A stretch of DNA of 57,104 bases from Psychroflexus gondwanensis ACAM 44. Lineage in GTDB: Bacteria; Bacteroidota; Bacteroidia; Flavobacteriales; Flavobacteriaceae. A program made the translations under genes and the position numbers. Below, piece by piece: positions 18,786 to 27,860 of this stretch (within the stretch, counting starts at the first letter, position 1; each line of letters begins with the position of its first letter). The notes beneath the pieces are model-generated. The model searched no databases. It was given only the letters and a program-made list of their open reading frames with translations, and was not told the DNA's origin. The stretch spans positions 119-57,222 of the forward strand of contig NZ_APLF01000013.1 of assembly GCF_000355905.1 (NCBI RefSeq), given 5' to 3'.

Positions 18786-19501
18786 AAATATTCAACTTAC
18801 ACAGTATGAGATTGATTTTGATAGTAGGAGCTCTTTTCTTTTTGGTTGGTTTTGCCAATCATCGTCAAAAATCAAAACCCATCACATCACTTCAGGTAGA
18901 ATTTACGGATGCTTCCAAACTGTTTATTACTGAAGTAGAAGTTGAGCAGATTTTAAAGGATATGATGGTTGCCAATGGAGATTCGCTGATGGATGAAAAA
19001 AGGCTTGCGAGTGTTGAAAACACCTTGGATGCTAATGAAATGATTAAATCATCTGAAGCTTACTACAGTTTGGACGGAAAACTTTCTGCGAAGATTGTTC
19101 AAAGAGAACCTATTGCGAGGATTAAAGATAAAGATTTTTATTATTTGGACTCAGAAGGATACCCTATGCCTTTGTCTAAAAACTATTCCTCTAGAGTCCC
19201 TATGGTCTATGGTGTTCGGCCAAAAGATTTAAAAGAAGTTTATCCACTTTTAATGAAAATTCAGGGGGATGATTTTTTTAAAAAACATATTATTGCAATC
19301 CGAAAAGAATCTAAAAATCACTACGTATTAAGCGTTAGAGATAGAGAATTTCTCGTCAATTTTGGTCAAATTTCTTATCTTGACAAAAAGTTGACAAATT
19401 ATAAAGTTTTTTATTCAAAAGCTTTGGAGTACAATAAATTAGATGACTATAAACGCATAGATTTGCAATTTGGTAACCAAGTGGTATGTACAATAAAGTA
19501 A
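18782..19501 (+). CDS. ftsQ: Cell division protein FtsQ
   Basis: A 239-residue protein with a short N-terminus, one membrane helix at about 8-25 and a periplasmic region. The POTRA-like part starts after SLQVEFTDASKLFITEVEVEQIL, and the FtsQ core continues to the conserved YKRIDLQFGNQVVC near the end. Sequence identity to E. coli FtsQ is low; the call rests on topology, the short FtsQ-like motifs and the position between murC and ftsA. It scaffolds the divisome and recruits FtsL. Confidence 0.88.
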   Translation: MKIFNLHSMRLILIVGALFFLVGFANHRQKSKPITSLQVEFTDASKLFITEVEVEQILKDMMVANGDSLMDEKRLASVENTLDANEMIKSSEAYYSLDGKLSAKIVQREPIARIKDKDFYYLDSEGYPMPLSKNYSSRVPMVYGVRPKDLKEVYPLLMKIQGDDFFKKHIIAIRKESKNHYVLSVRDREFLVNFGQISYLDKKLTNYKVFYSKALEYNKLDDYKRIDLQFGNQVVCTIK

Positions 19502-19513
19502 TAATCTACACAG

Positions 19514-20896
19514 ATGGAAGAAGATAATATTGCAGTAGGCTTAGACATTGGAACTACAAAGATTGTAGCAATGATTGGTCGCAAAAACGAATATGGTAAA
19601 GTAGAGATTCTAGGCATTGGGAGAACCAAAAGTTTGGGGGTGCATCGCGGAGTTGTTAATAATATTACTCAAACTATACAGTCCATCCAGCAGGCGGTTC
19701 AACAAGCTGAAGCCAATTCTGGAATTGAAGTTGAGGGGGTCACAGTAGGTATTGCCGGGCAGCATATTAGGAGTTTACAGCATAGCGATTACATCACTAG
19801 AAATGATGTAGAAGAAGTGATAGAAGATGAAGATATCGACAATTTGTGTAATCAAGTCCACAAACTTGTGATGCTCCCTGGAGAAGAGATTATTCATGTG
19901 TTACCCCAAGAATATAAAGTGGATGGGCAGTCTGAAATTATGGAGCCCCGCGGAATGTCTGGAGGCCGCCTAGAAGCGAACTTTCACGTGGTAGTTGGTC
20001 AAATTTCATCGATAAGGAATATTGGACGTTGTGTAAAAAACTCAGGTTTGGAGCTCAACGGTATGACTTTGGAGCCTTTAGCATCTGCCAATTCAGTCCT
20101 AAGTCAAGAAGAAAAAGAAGCTGGAGTAGCTCTAATAGATATAGGTGGTGGAACAACAGATCTGGCCATTTTTAAAGATGGAATTATAAGACATACAGCA
20201 GTTATTCCTCTTGGAGGTAACGCGATTACAGAAGATATCAAAGAAGGCTGTTCTATTATTGAAAAACAAGCGGAACTGCTAAAAGTAAAATTTGGATCTG
20301 CCTGGCCTGGAGAAAATAAAGAAAATGAAATTGTTTCGATTCCTGGATTGAGAGGTAGGGATCCTAAAGAAATTTCGTTGAAGAATTTGTCTAAAGTAAT
20401 TCACTACCGAGCAGTAGAAATTATCGATCAAGTTTATCTTGAAATAAAGAATTACGGTCACGAGGAGCAAAAGAAAAAGTTAATCGCAGGTATCGTCATC
20501 ACAGGTGGAGGTGCTCAGTTAAAGCACCTTAAGCAATTAGTAGAATATGTCACAGGTATGGATACCAGGGTAGGTTATCCTAACGAATACCTTGCTGGTG
20601 AAACAGATAAAGAAATTGCGAGTCCACTTTATGCTACAGCCGTTGGTCTAGTGATGGATGGACTAGAACGTAAGGTGTTTGAGAAAGAAGAACGAGAACA
20701 AGCTGAAGAAGAACACCTAGGAGTCAATGCAGAGCAACCTGAAGAGACTGCGGCGGATCATAATACAGAGGGTGAAGGTGCTTCTCATGAAAAGTCGCCC
20801 ATTCCGGAACAACCTAAACAACCAGCACGACCAAGTAGAAATGTGGTTGAGAAATGGTTTGATAAATTAAAAGAATTTTTAGACAACGCAGAATAG
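19514..20896 (+). CDS. ftsA: Cell division protein FtsA
   Basis: A 460-residue actin-like ATPase that tethers FtsZ to the membrane. Motifs include the phosphate-1 loop GLDIGTTKIVAMIG near the N-terminus, VGIAGQHIRS, the second phosphate loop LIDIGGGTTDLAIFKDG, and ITGGGAQLKHL for adenosine binding. The linker after residue 385 is Glu- and Pro-rich, and the C-terminal WFDKLKEFLDNAE forms an amphipathic helix suitable for membrane attachment. Length is somewhat above the E. coli protein because of this linker. Confidence 0.96.
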   Translation: MEEDNIAVGLDIGTTKIVAMIGRKNEYGKVEILGIGRTKSLGVHRGVVNNITQTIQSIQQAVQQAEANSGIEVEGVTVGIAGQHIRSLQHSDYITRNDVEEVIEDEDIDNLCNQVHKLVMLPGEEIIHVLPQEYKVDGQSEIMEPRGMSGGRLEANFHVVVGQISSIRNIGRCVKNSGLELNGMTLEPLASANSVLSQEEKEAGVALIDIGGGTTDLAIFKDGIIRHTAVIPLGGNAITEDIKEGCSIIEKQAELLKVKFGSAWPGENKENEIVSIPGLRGRDPKEISLKNLSKVIHYRAVEIIDQVYLEIKNYGHEEQKKKLIAGIVITGGGAQLKHLKQLVEYVTGMDTRVGYPNEYLAGETDKEIASPLYATAVGLVMDGLERKVFEKEEREQAEEEHLGVNAEQPEETAADHNTEGEGASHEKSPIPEQPKQPARPSRNVVEKWFDKLKEFLDNAE

Positions 20897-20920
20897 TACA
20901 CCAACCAAAAGAAAATAATT

Positions 20921-22816
20921 ATGAGTAAACCAGAATTCGAAAATATTTCATTCGATCTCCCTAAGAATCAGTCCAATGTGATTAAAGTAATTGGAGTAGG
21001 TGGCGGTGGCTCAAATGCCATCAACCATATGTTTAGTCAAGGTATTAAAGGCGTCGATTTTGTCGTTTGTAATACAGATTCTCAGGCTTTAGAGAATAGT
21101 CCTGTTCCTACCAAAATACAGTTGGGTGTCAACTTAACCGAGGGACTCGGAGCAGGAGCCAACCCCGATATTGGTAAACAGGCTGCAGAAGAAAGCAGAG
21201 AAGATCTAAAAGGCTTATTGAGCACAAATACCAAAATGGTATTTATTACGGCAGGAATGGGTGGAGGTACAGGGACTGGTGCTGCTCCAGTTATTGCTAG
21301 ACTTGCAAAAGAAATGGATATTCTTACGGTTGGTATCGTTACTATTCCTTTTCAGTTTGAAGGTCGCACTCGAAATGAGCAAGCTCAACTTGGCGTTGAA
21401 GAATTAAGGAACAATGTAGACTCTTTAATCGTTATTAATAATAATAAACTAAGAGAAGTCTACGGAAACTTAGGCTTTAAATCTGGGTTTTCTAAAGCTG
21501 ACGAAGTTCTGGCCACAGCATCTCGAGGAATAGCGGAAGTTATTACACATCACTATACGCAGAATATTGACTTGCGTGATGCTAAAACAGTTCTTAGTAA
21601 CAGCGGAACAGCCATTATGGGATCTGCTGAAGCTTCTGGAGCAAATAGATCACAAATTGCCATAGAGAAGGCTCTAGACTCTCCTTTATTAAACGATAAC
21701 AAAATTAAAGGAGCGAAAAATGTCCTATTGCTTATTGTTTCAGGAACAGATGAAATCACCTTGGATGAGATAGGAGAAATCAACGATCATATCCAAGCCG
21801 AGGCTGGTAATAGCGCCAATATCATTATGGGAGTTGGTGACGATGAAAGCTTGGAAGACTCCATTTCAGTTACTGTTATTGCTACTGGGTTTGATACCGA
21901 GCAACAAGATGAAATTGTCAATACAGAAACCAAAAAAATCATTCATACGCTAGAAGACGATCAGCGAATAGAGCAAAATTTATCTACTGGGAGGTTCAAA
22001 AAGCAACAAATAGAGGCCCCACAATCTAGGCCAAAAGCAAATAGAAGCGAATCGAACACTGAAAAGTCTAAAGTAGTTCATGAACTGAATTTTGACGATA
22101 ATCAAGAGGAGGTCGATGATGATAAAAACAAAGTAGATGTAAACAACTTAGAGGTTGATTTTGAAGTTGTTAACGCGAACGAAGACGATTTTGAAATTTT
22201 GGAAGAGCCTAATTCTGAAGACGACAATGCTTCAGAAGGAATGCTAAGTTTTGATTTTTCTAATGACGAAGATGATGAAGATGAGAGTCCTAAAGGGAGA
22301 TCAGATAAATCATCACGGGATATTGAAGTGAATGAAGCTGAGCAAGTTAATTCTTATCATGAGAAAACAAATCGCGATATTAAGAAGTACGATCTTAGTG
22401 AATTTATGGAAAAGGAGGAGGATTATAAGCCGTCTCCAAAACCTCAAAAAAGGAATGACGTTAAAAATGCCAGCGAGTCCGATGAGATTAATTTTTCGAA
22501 ACGGACTGTAAAACCATCAAGATCGATTGAGCCCGAGGGAGATACTGATGAGGTAGATCCCATGAATACGCCTTTGTCTGAACTAGCTTCAAGAGCAGCG
22601 GAGCGCAAGGCTAAAATGAAACAGTTTAATTATAAATTCAGGAATACCAACAATATTGATGAGATTGAAAAGCAGCCCGCCTACAAGCGTGCAGGCATCG
22701 AACTAGATCATAATCAATCTCAAGGAAAAGGTTTGTCAAGAACAAGTGTTGAAGGTGATAAGGACAATTTAAACTTTAGATCCAACAACTCGTTTCTCCA
22801 TGATAATGTAGACTAA
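20921..22816 (+). CDS. ftsZ: Cell division GTPase FtsZ with long acidic linker
   Basis: A 631-residue tubulin homologue that forms the division ring. The GTPase core (about 1-330) has GVGGGGSNA at 26-34, the tubulin signature GGGTGTG at 114-120 and the synergy-loop motif NIDLRD at 215-220. The rest, about 300 residues, is a long linker dominated by D, E, N, S and K, with acidic runs near 400-470, ending in a short conserved tail RSNNSFLHDNVD. The core is normal, while the linker is several times longer than in E. coli. It is the last gene of the dcw run and is followed by a terminator. Confidence 0.97.
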   Translation: MSKPEFENISFDLPKNQSNVIKVIGVGGGGSNAINHMFSQGIKGVDFVVCNTDSQALENSPVPTKIQLGVNLTEGLGAGANPDIGKQAAEESREDLKGLLSTNTKMVFITAGMGGGTGTGAAPVIARLAKEMDILTVGIVTIPFQFEGRTRNEQAQLGVEELRNNVDSLIVINNNKLREVYGNLGFKSGFSKADEVLATASRGIAEVITHHYTQNIDLRDAKTVLSNSGTAIMGSAEASGANRSQIAIEKALDSPLLNDNKIKGAKNVLLLIVSGTDEITLDEIGEINDHIQAEAGNSANIIMGVGDDESLEDSISVTVIATGFDTEQQDEIVNTETKKIIHTLEDDQRIEQNLSTGRFKKQQIEAPQSRPKANRSESNTEKSKVVHELNFDDNQEEVDDDKNKVDVNNLEVDFEVVNANEDDFEILEEPNSEDDNASEGMLSFDFSNDEDDEDESPKGRSDKSSRDIEVNEAEQVNSYHEKTNRDIKKYDLSEFMEKEEDYKPSPKPQKRNDVKNASESDEINFSKRTVKPSRSIEPEGDTDEVDPMNTPLSELASRAAERKAKMKQFNYKFRNTNNIDEIEKQPAYKRAGIELDHNQSQGKGLSRTSVEGDKDNLNFRSNNSFLHDNVD

Positions 22817-22836
22817 AAGTAATAATTTTACAGCTT

Positions 22837-22870
22837 TAAAAAGGTCAACAATTTTGTTGGCCTTTTTTTG
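22837..22870 (+). terminator. Rho-independent terminator after ftsZ
   Basis: AAGGTCAACA (22841-22850) pairs with TGTTGGCCTT (22855-22864) across an ATTT loop, with one G-U pair, followed by a run of T. It ends the dcw transcription unit. Confidence 0.85.
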
Positions 22871-22951
22871 TTTAAAAAATTAACGTTTTTGCATTAGTTA
22901 ATATAGTGTTATTTGTTAATTTTAAATCCTTAATTATTTAACAAAAAAAAC

Positions 22952-25900
22952 ATGAAATCAAATTACATCAAGCTTTTGATGTTTAGTCTTACTGTTTCTA
23001 TCAGCTTAACGACCTTTTCACAAACGGAAGCTCAAAAACAAAGAATTACTTCCAAATACAATTCTACCTTACTAAATCAACTTTCAAATAATTTTAGTGA
23101 TGTGTTTACGTCACAAAAACAATCGGTTTTAAATCAGGCTAAACGTAGAAATTTAGAGATTTCTCTAACCCTAAAAGATGGGAGTTATGCGGAACTTCAA
23201 CGCTTCGATGCTAATGGAACTCCTATTTATTATCAAACGTATAATGTAGATGCTGCTCGTTCAACGAGAGCAGATCATTTAAATATTGGTGGCTCAACTG
23301 GATTTAACTTAGATGGACAAGATATGACAGCCCATGTTTGGGATGGCGGTCATGCTAGAGTCGCTCATCAAGAATACCAAACCTCCGGGAGCAGTAGAGT
23401 TACATTAATGGATGTAGCCTCGGAAGGTTTAGATTTAAATTTTCATGCGGCTCATGTCACCGGGACCATCATGGCTTCTGGCGTGGTTCCAAATGCAAAG
23501 GGAATGGCTCCGCAGGGCAAAGTTGAAGGTTATAAATGGAATAATGACAAAGCTGAGGCAACAGCTGCCGCCGCTCAAGGTATGTTGGTTTCTAACCATT
23601 CCTACGGATTTAGGCCAAATACATTACCAGACTATTATTTTGGGGGTTACATCGGGGAATCCAGAAGTTGGGATGTAATACACTATAATGCTCCTTATTA
23701 CTTAATGGTTGTAGCCGCGGGAAACGATGGTAATGCATCTTGGAATGGCTCCCCTTTAGATCCTGCAAATCCTAGCTTTGATAAATTAACAGGGCATTCT
23801 ACTTCAAAAAACAACTTGGTCGTAGCTAATGGTCAGGATGCTAACGTTTCAGAGGATGGAGAGTTAATTTCTGTGGTCATCAACTCCAGTAGTAGTCAAG
23901 GCCCTACAGACGATTTAAGAATTAAGCCAGATATTACAGGTAATGGAACCGGTGTTTTTTCAACGTATGCTACTGGAGATGCATCCTACGGCACTATTTC
24001 AGGGACTTCTATGGCTTCTCCTAATGTTGCTGGGAGTGCATTATTGCTTCAACAACACGCAAATAATCTTTTCGGGAACTATATGAGATCTGCTACACTT
24101 AAAGGTCTTATTTTGCATACCGCAGATGATGCTGGTTTGGAAGGCCCTGATGCAAGATTTGGTTGGGGATTAATGAATTCTAAAAGAGCTGCTGAAACTT
24201 TGAGTCAAAAAGATAATGGTGCTGTTGTAAATGAATTGTCTCTGTTTCCTGGCCAAACGTATACCTTAGAAGTGCAAAGTAATGATGTTGATGCACTTTT
24301 AGCTTCTATTTCTTGGACAGATCCTGCTGGTGTAGCAACAACTCAAGTCAATTCTGATGAAGCTCGATTGGTGAATGACCTTGATATAACCTTAGAACAA
24401 ACAGGAACCGAGTATCTTCCTTGGAGATTAACCGGCGTCATTACCAATGAAAAGGCGAACAATTCCAAGGACCCCTTCGAAAGAGTGGATATTGAAAACG
24501 CAACAGGTACTTACACGATCTCAGTTACTCATAAGGGCAATCTGACCAATGCACAGCAGAATTTCACTTTAATTGTGACTGGTCTTAATGCAGAGCCAGT
24601 TGTTTGTGAAGCTGTTCCTCCATCTGGTATTACAGTTGGTGGAGTAGATTCTGAATCTGCATCGTTATTTTGGGATAATGCTCCTGGAGGAGCTGAGTTT
24701 GATTTCAGATATAGAGAAGAAGGAACCACTGAATGGATTGAAAGTAGTTTACAAATTAACACAATTAACTTAGAGGGTCTTACAGAATTGACTGCCTACG
24801 AAGTTCAAATCAGAACTCAATGTTTAACTGAAAACACCACGTCAGAATATTCTGAAATCATAACATTCACAACTGAAGAATTTGTTTTAGAATATTGTAA
24901 TTCTTCAGGGCAAAATACCAGTGATGAGCACATCGCCAGAGTAAGATTACATGCTTTAGATAATGAATCTGGAGCTGGACCAGGTTACTCAGATTTTACC
25001 AATCTTTCCACTGACCTTGTGGTAGGAGAATCGTATACAATTACAGTTAATCCCGATTGGCCAGGAACAGTTTATAACGAAGGAATTAATGTTTGGATTG
25101 ATTTTAATCTAAACGGAGATTTTACAGATGATGGTGAGCTTATCTTATCTGCTCCACCATCTACAAGTGATGAAGTAAGTAGTTCTTTTACAGTTCCTGA
25201 AGGTGCTGTAGAAGGAGAAAACTTAAGAATGCGAGTCTCTATGAAGTGGAATGGTTTACCATCATCTTGTGAATCTTTCGATTGGGGAGAGGTTGAGGAT
25301 TACTCAGTAGTTCTTTTACCTGCTGGGACTTGTAATGTCCTTATGCCGGTAGGCGAAGCAGAACAAGATTTCTGCTCTCTACCTTTGTTGGAGGAATTAG
25401 AAGTAGACACTGCAACTGTTGTTTGGTATGCTCAGGAAAATGATGGAACTGTTCTAGCACCGGACTATACAATCTCTAATGGAGAAACACTTTATGCTGC
25501 TAACTTAGTAGGTGAATGTGAAAGCCAAGATCGTCTTTCCGTAACTGTCACTTTTGGAGATTTTGTAGCGCCAGTGCCAAATCAAGCAGTTTTAGAAGAT
25601 GTTATAGCTCAATGTGAAGTGTTAGAACTTGTTGCTCCAACGTCAGAAGATAATTGTGATACAGGGGAAATAGAAGGAACGACAACAGTAGAATTTCCTA
25701 TTGTAGAAAACACTACTATTACATGGGAATTTGAAGATAGTTCTGGAAATGTTAGTACTCAAACTCAAGATATCATTGTTGAAGATAATAAAAATCCAGA
25801 AATACTATTGAATGAGAATATTGTTTTAGAATTGGATGAGGACGGTAATGCAACACTTACCCTAGAAGATGTAGATGGAGGTTCAATAGATAATTGTGGT

Positions 25901-26320
25901 ATCGCAACTCAGGAGTTAAGTCAAGTTAATTTCAACTGTGATGATTATGACCCTGAAAATGAAATGGTAGAGGTCACATATATAGTGACTGATACTAGTG
26001 GTAACCAAACTCAGGAAACAGTGAGTATTACAGTGTTAGATCCTTTCTCAACCTGTACATTAAGTTCAAACGTATTTGAGACTCTGGAAGTAGCACTATA
26101 CCCAAATCCTGCTCAACAGACCTTATATCTGGAACTTGGGAATACTCCATTAACCATTGATAAAGTGATTGTTTTTGATATACAAGGAAAACAACTTATG
26201 TCTTTAACACCCAATGGATCGAATACTGCAATAGATGTATCCTCTTTATCCTCAGGAAATTATTTCTTGATGATGACATCAGGAAAAGATACAATGACTA
26301 AAAGATTTATTAAGAAATAA
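22952..26320 (+). CDS. Secreted subtilisin-like (S8) protease with type IX secretion signal
   Basis: A 1122-residue exported protease. A signal peptide covers about 1-23 (ending FSQ). The S8 catalytic triad appears as D131 (VWDGG), H168 (HAAHVTGT) and S353 (SGTSMASP), with the oxyanion region VVAAGNDGN between them. A fibronectin type III domain follows at about 555-640, a GEVED domain at about 655-790 (WIDFNLNGDFTDDGE...WGEVEDYSV) and HYR-like repeats up to about 1035. The last 75 residues form a type A T9SS C-terminal domain (LYPNPAQQTLYLEL...GNYFLMMTSG...KRFIKK). It is cleaved and anchored or released at the cell surface. The substrate is unknown. Confidence 0.93.
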   Translation: MKSNYIKLLMFSLTVSISLTTFSQTEAQKQRITSKYNSTLLNQLSNNFSDVFTSQKQSVLNQAKRRNLEISLTLKDGSYAELQRFDANGTPIYYQTYNVDAARSTRADHLNIGGSTGFNLDGQDMTAHVWDGGHARVAHQEYQTSGSSRVTLMDVASEGLDLNFHAAHVTGTIMASGVVPNAKGMAPQGKVEGYKWNNDKAEATAAAAQGMLVSNHSYGFRPNTLPDYYFGGYIGESRSWDVIHYNAPYYLMVVAAGNDGNASWNGSPLDPANPSFDKLTGHSTSKNNLVVANGQDANVSEDGELISVVINSSSSQGPTDDLRIKPDITGNGTGVFSTYATGDASYGTISGTSMASPNVAGSALLLQQHANNLFGNYMRSATLKGLILHTADDAGLEGPDARFGWGLMNSKRAAETLSQKDNGAVVNELSLFPGQTYTLEVQSNDVDALLASISWTDPAGVATTQVNSDEARLVNDLDITLEQTGTEYLPWRLTGVITNEKANNSKDPFERVDIENATGTYTISVTHKGNLTNAQQNFTLIVTGLNAEPVVCEAVPPSGITVGGVDSESASLFWDNAPGGAEFDFRYREEGTTEWIESSLQINTINLEGLTELTAYEVQIRTQCLTENTTSEYSEIITFTTEEFVLEYCNSSGQNTSDEHIARVRLHALDNESGAGPGYSDFTNLSTDLVVGESYTITVNPDWPGTVYNEGINVWIDFNLNGDFTDDGELILSAPPSTSDEVSSSFTVPEGAVEGENLRMRVSMKWNGLPSSCESFDWGEVEDYSVVLLPAGTCNVLMPVGEAEQDFCSLPLLEELEVDTATVVWYAQENDGTVLAPDYTISNGETLYAANLVGECESQDRLSVTVTFGDFVAPVPNQAVLEDVIAQCEVLELVAPTSEDNCDTGEIEGTTTVEFPIVENTTITWEFEDSSGNVSTQTQDIIVEDNKNPEILLNENIVLELDEDGNATLTLEDVDGGSIDNCGIATQELSQVNFNCDDYDPENEMVEVTYIVTDTSGNQTQETVSITVLDPFSTCTLSSNVFETLEVALYPNPAQQTLYLELGNTPLTIDKVIVFDIQGKQLMSLTPNGSNTAIDVSSLSSGNYFLMMTSGKDTMTKRFIKK

Positions 26321-26343
26321 CACTCTATAATCTAATTATTAGT

Positions 26344-26380
26344 AACCCCTGCGTCTATTGATGCGGGGGTTTTGTTTTAT
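26344..26380 (+). terminator. Rho-independent terminator after the S8 protease
   Basis: AACCCCTGCGTC (26344-26355) pairs with GATGCGGGGGTT (26360-26371) over a TATT loop, with two G-U pairs, followed by a T-rich tail. Confidence 0.85.
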
Positions 26381-26557
26381 ATGAAGTAAATCCAACTTCT
26401 ATAGATTATACCAAATTGAACCTATAATGTCGCAAATGCTTGGCTTTTTTTAATCATGGGAGTAAAAATAATTCAGTTTTTTAAGACAAGTTAAATGCAA
26501 ATTTGGTATCAAACTAAGTTTGTGAAAAAAACTACCTTAGCATCTTAATTTAAGAGT

Positions 26558-26941
26558 ATGACCATTCAAGAGCGAATTGAAAATTCAAAGACTACCATTT
26601 TTAAAGCCGTTTTTCCAAACACTACAAATCATTACGATACCCTATTTGGAGGAACTGCCATGCAATCCATGGACGAGACCGCTTTTATAACAGCAACTAG
26701 GTTTAGCAGACAACGTATGGTAACTGTAAGTAGTGATAAAATTGATTTTAAAAAACCAATACCAGCTGGAACAATAATTGAACTAATAGGACTTGTAACC
26801 TACGTTGGCAATACAAGCCTAAAAGTGAGAGTAGATATTTTTGTAGAAGAGATGTATACAGAATTCAGAGAAAAAGCGGTGACTGGAGAATTCACCTTCG
26901 TAGCTATAGATGAAGACAAAAATCCTGTCAAAGTAGTTTAG
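26558..26941 (+). CDS. Acyl-CoA thioesterase (hotdog fold)
   Basis: A 127-residue hotdog-fold thioesterase of the YciA/BFIT-like group. The segment FPNTTNHYDTLFGGTAMQSMDETAFITATRFSR carries the family motif, with an N-x-x-G-x-x-FGG-type arrangement and the D-E pair in the central helix, followed by the SSDKIDFKKPIPAGTIIELIG strands. These enzymes hydrolyse acyl-CoAs and control CoA ester pools. Substrate chain length cannot be predicted. It is monocistronic, between the protease terminator and the thiamin operon leader. Confidence 0.85.
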   Translation: MTIQERIENSKTTIFKAVFPNTTNHYDTLFGGTAMQSMDETAFITATRFSRQRMVTVSSDKIDFKKPIPAGTIIELIGLVTYVGNTSLKVRVDIFVEEMYTEFREKAVTGEFTFVAIDEDKNPVKVV

Positions 26942-27070
26942 AACGTTTTTTCTGATTTTATTTCCGTTATAATTTACGCTTAACGATATTCAGCTTAGGC
27001 TTAATCTTAAAATTAATGTAAAATCCAGAGATTTAGAACCTCTGAAGGTGATAAGTTAACTTACATTATT

Positions 27071-27078
27071 TACTTTTA
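27071..27078 (+). promoter_or_regulatory. -7 element of the thiamin operon
   Basis: TACTTTTA matches TAnnTTTG except for the last base. It sits 5 bases before the first base of the riboswitch aptamer stem, as expected if transcription starts at the aptamer. Confidence 0.5.
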
Positions 27079-27083
27079 TAGTG

Positions 27084-27155
27084 TCGTTAGGAGTGCTGAA
27101 AGGCTGAGAGTATATCCTAGAACCTGAACTGAATAATATCAGCGTAGGAAAACGA
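27084..27155 (+). promoter_or_regulatory. TPP riboswitch aptamer
   Basis: The conserved thi-box elements are all visible: GGAGTGC, GGCTGAGA, ACCTGAACT and ATATCAGCGTAGGAA. Closing stem P1 is TCGTT (27084-27088) with AACGA (27151-27155). When bound to thiamin pyrophosphate the aptamer should shut off the thi genes downstream. The 27156-27229 leader holds the expression platform. Confidence 0.95.
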
Positions 27156-27180
27156 AACAAAAATTGAAAAAAAATCAATA

Positions 27181-27215
27181 AACCGTTTCGTGTATTCACA
27201 TGAAGCGGTTTTTTT
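27181..27215 (+). terminator. Riboswitch-controlled terminator
   Basis: AACCGTTTCGTGT (27181-27193) pairs with ACATGAAGCGGTT (27198-27210) over ATTC, followed by T7. The 5' arm contains GTTTCGT (27185-27191), the exact complement of ACGAAAC (27152-27158) in the 3' side of aptamer stem P1. Pairing of those two would form an antiterminator when TPP is absent. Confidence 0.9.
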
Positions 27216-27229
27216 AATTGTATACAAAA

Positions 27230-27859
27230 ATGAAATCATTAAAAGGAATTTATGCTGTTACAGACGAAGTACTAACTCCAAAATCTACCATTGTAAAACA
27301 GGTAGAAGAAGCCTTGGAGGCAGGAGCCAAAGTCATACAACTAAGAGATAAGTCTTCTACAGATGACGAACTAGAGCCTATTGCTAAATCTCTGCAAGCT
27401 TTGTGTGACCAAAAAAACGCCACTTTTTTTATAAATGACCGAGTGCAATTAGCCAAAAAAATAGGTGCTGATGGAGTTCACGTTGGTTTCTCCGATCAAA
27501 CTGTAAAGGAAACTCGAGAAGAAGTTGGAGAAAAAATGCTTATTGGAGTGTCCTGCTACGGAGATATAGAACGCGCAAAACAAGCGGTAAAAGATGGAGC
27601 CGATTATGTGGCATTTGGTGCTTTTTATCCCTCCAAAACCAAGCCTAAAGCCGATGTGGTAAGCAAAGAAGTTATTTCCAAAGCTAAAGCAGAACTCAAT
27701 GTCCCTGTCTGTGTCATAGGGGGAATCAATCGTAAAAACATCAATGAAATTGTCGATTTTCAACCAGATTTATATGCTTTGGTAAGTGATATTTTTGAAT
27801 CTGAAAGTATAAAACAAACGGTTACAGAATTAAACGAACTCATCTCAAAATCAGAATAA
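27230..27859 (+). CDS. thiE: Thiamin-phosphate synthase ThiE
   Basis: Joins HMP-pyrophosphate and the thiazole phosphate to form thiamin monophosphate. From the ATG at 27230 it encodes 209 residues; an in-frame TTG at 27218 is closer to the terminator T run and less likely. Family motifs are QLRDKS near the N-terminus, FINDRVQLAKKIGADGVHVG, the FGAFYPSKTK diphosphate loop and the phosphate-binding CVIGGINRKN. The next gene begins two bases after the stop. Confidence 0.94.
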   Translation: MKSLKGIYAVTDEVLTPKSTIVKQVEEALEAGAKVIQLRDKSSTDDELEPIAKSLQALCDQKNATFFINDRVQLAKKIGADGVHVGFSDQTVKETREEVGEKMLIGVSCYGDIERAKQAVKDGADYVAFGAFYPSKTKPKADVVSKEVISKAKAELNVPVCVIGGINRKNINEIVDFQPDLYALVSDIFESESIKQTVTELNELISKSE

Positions 27860-27860
27860 A

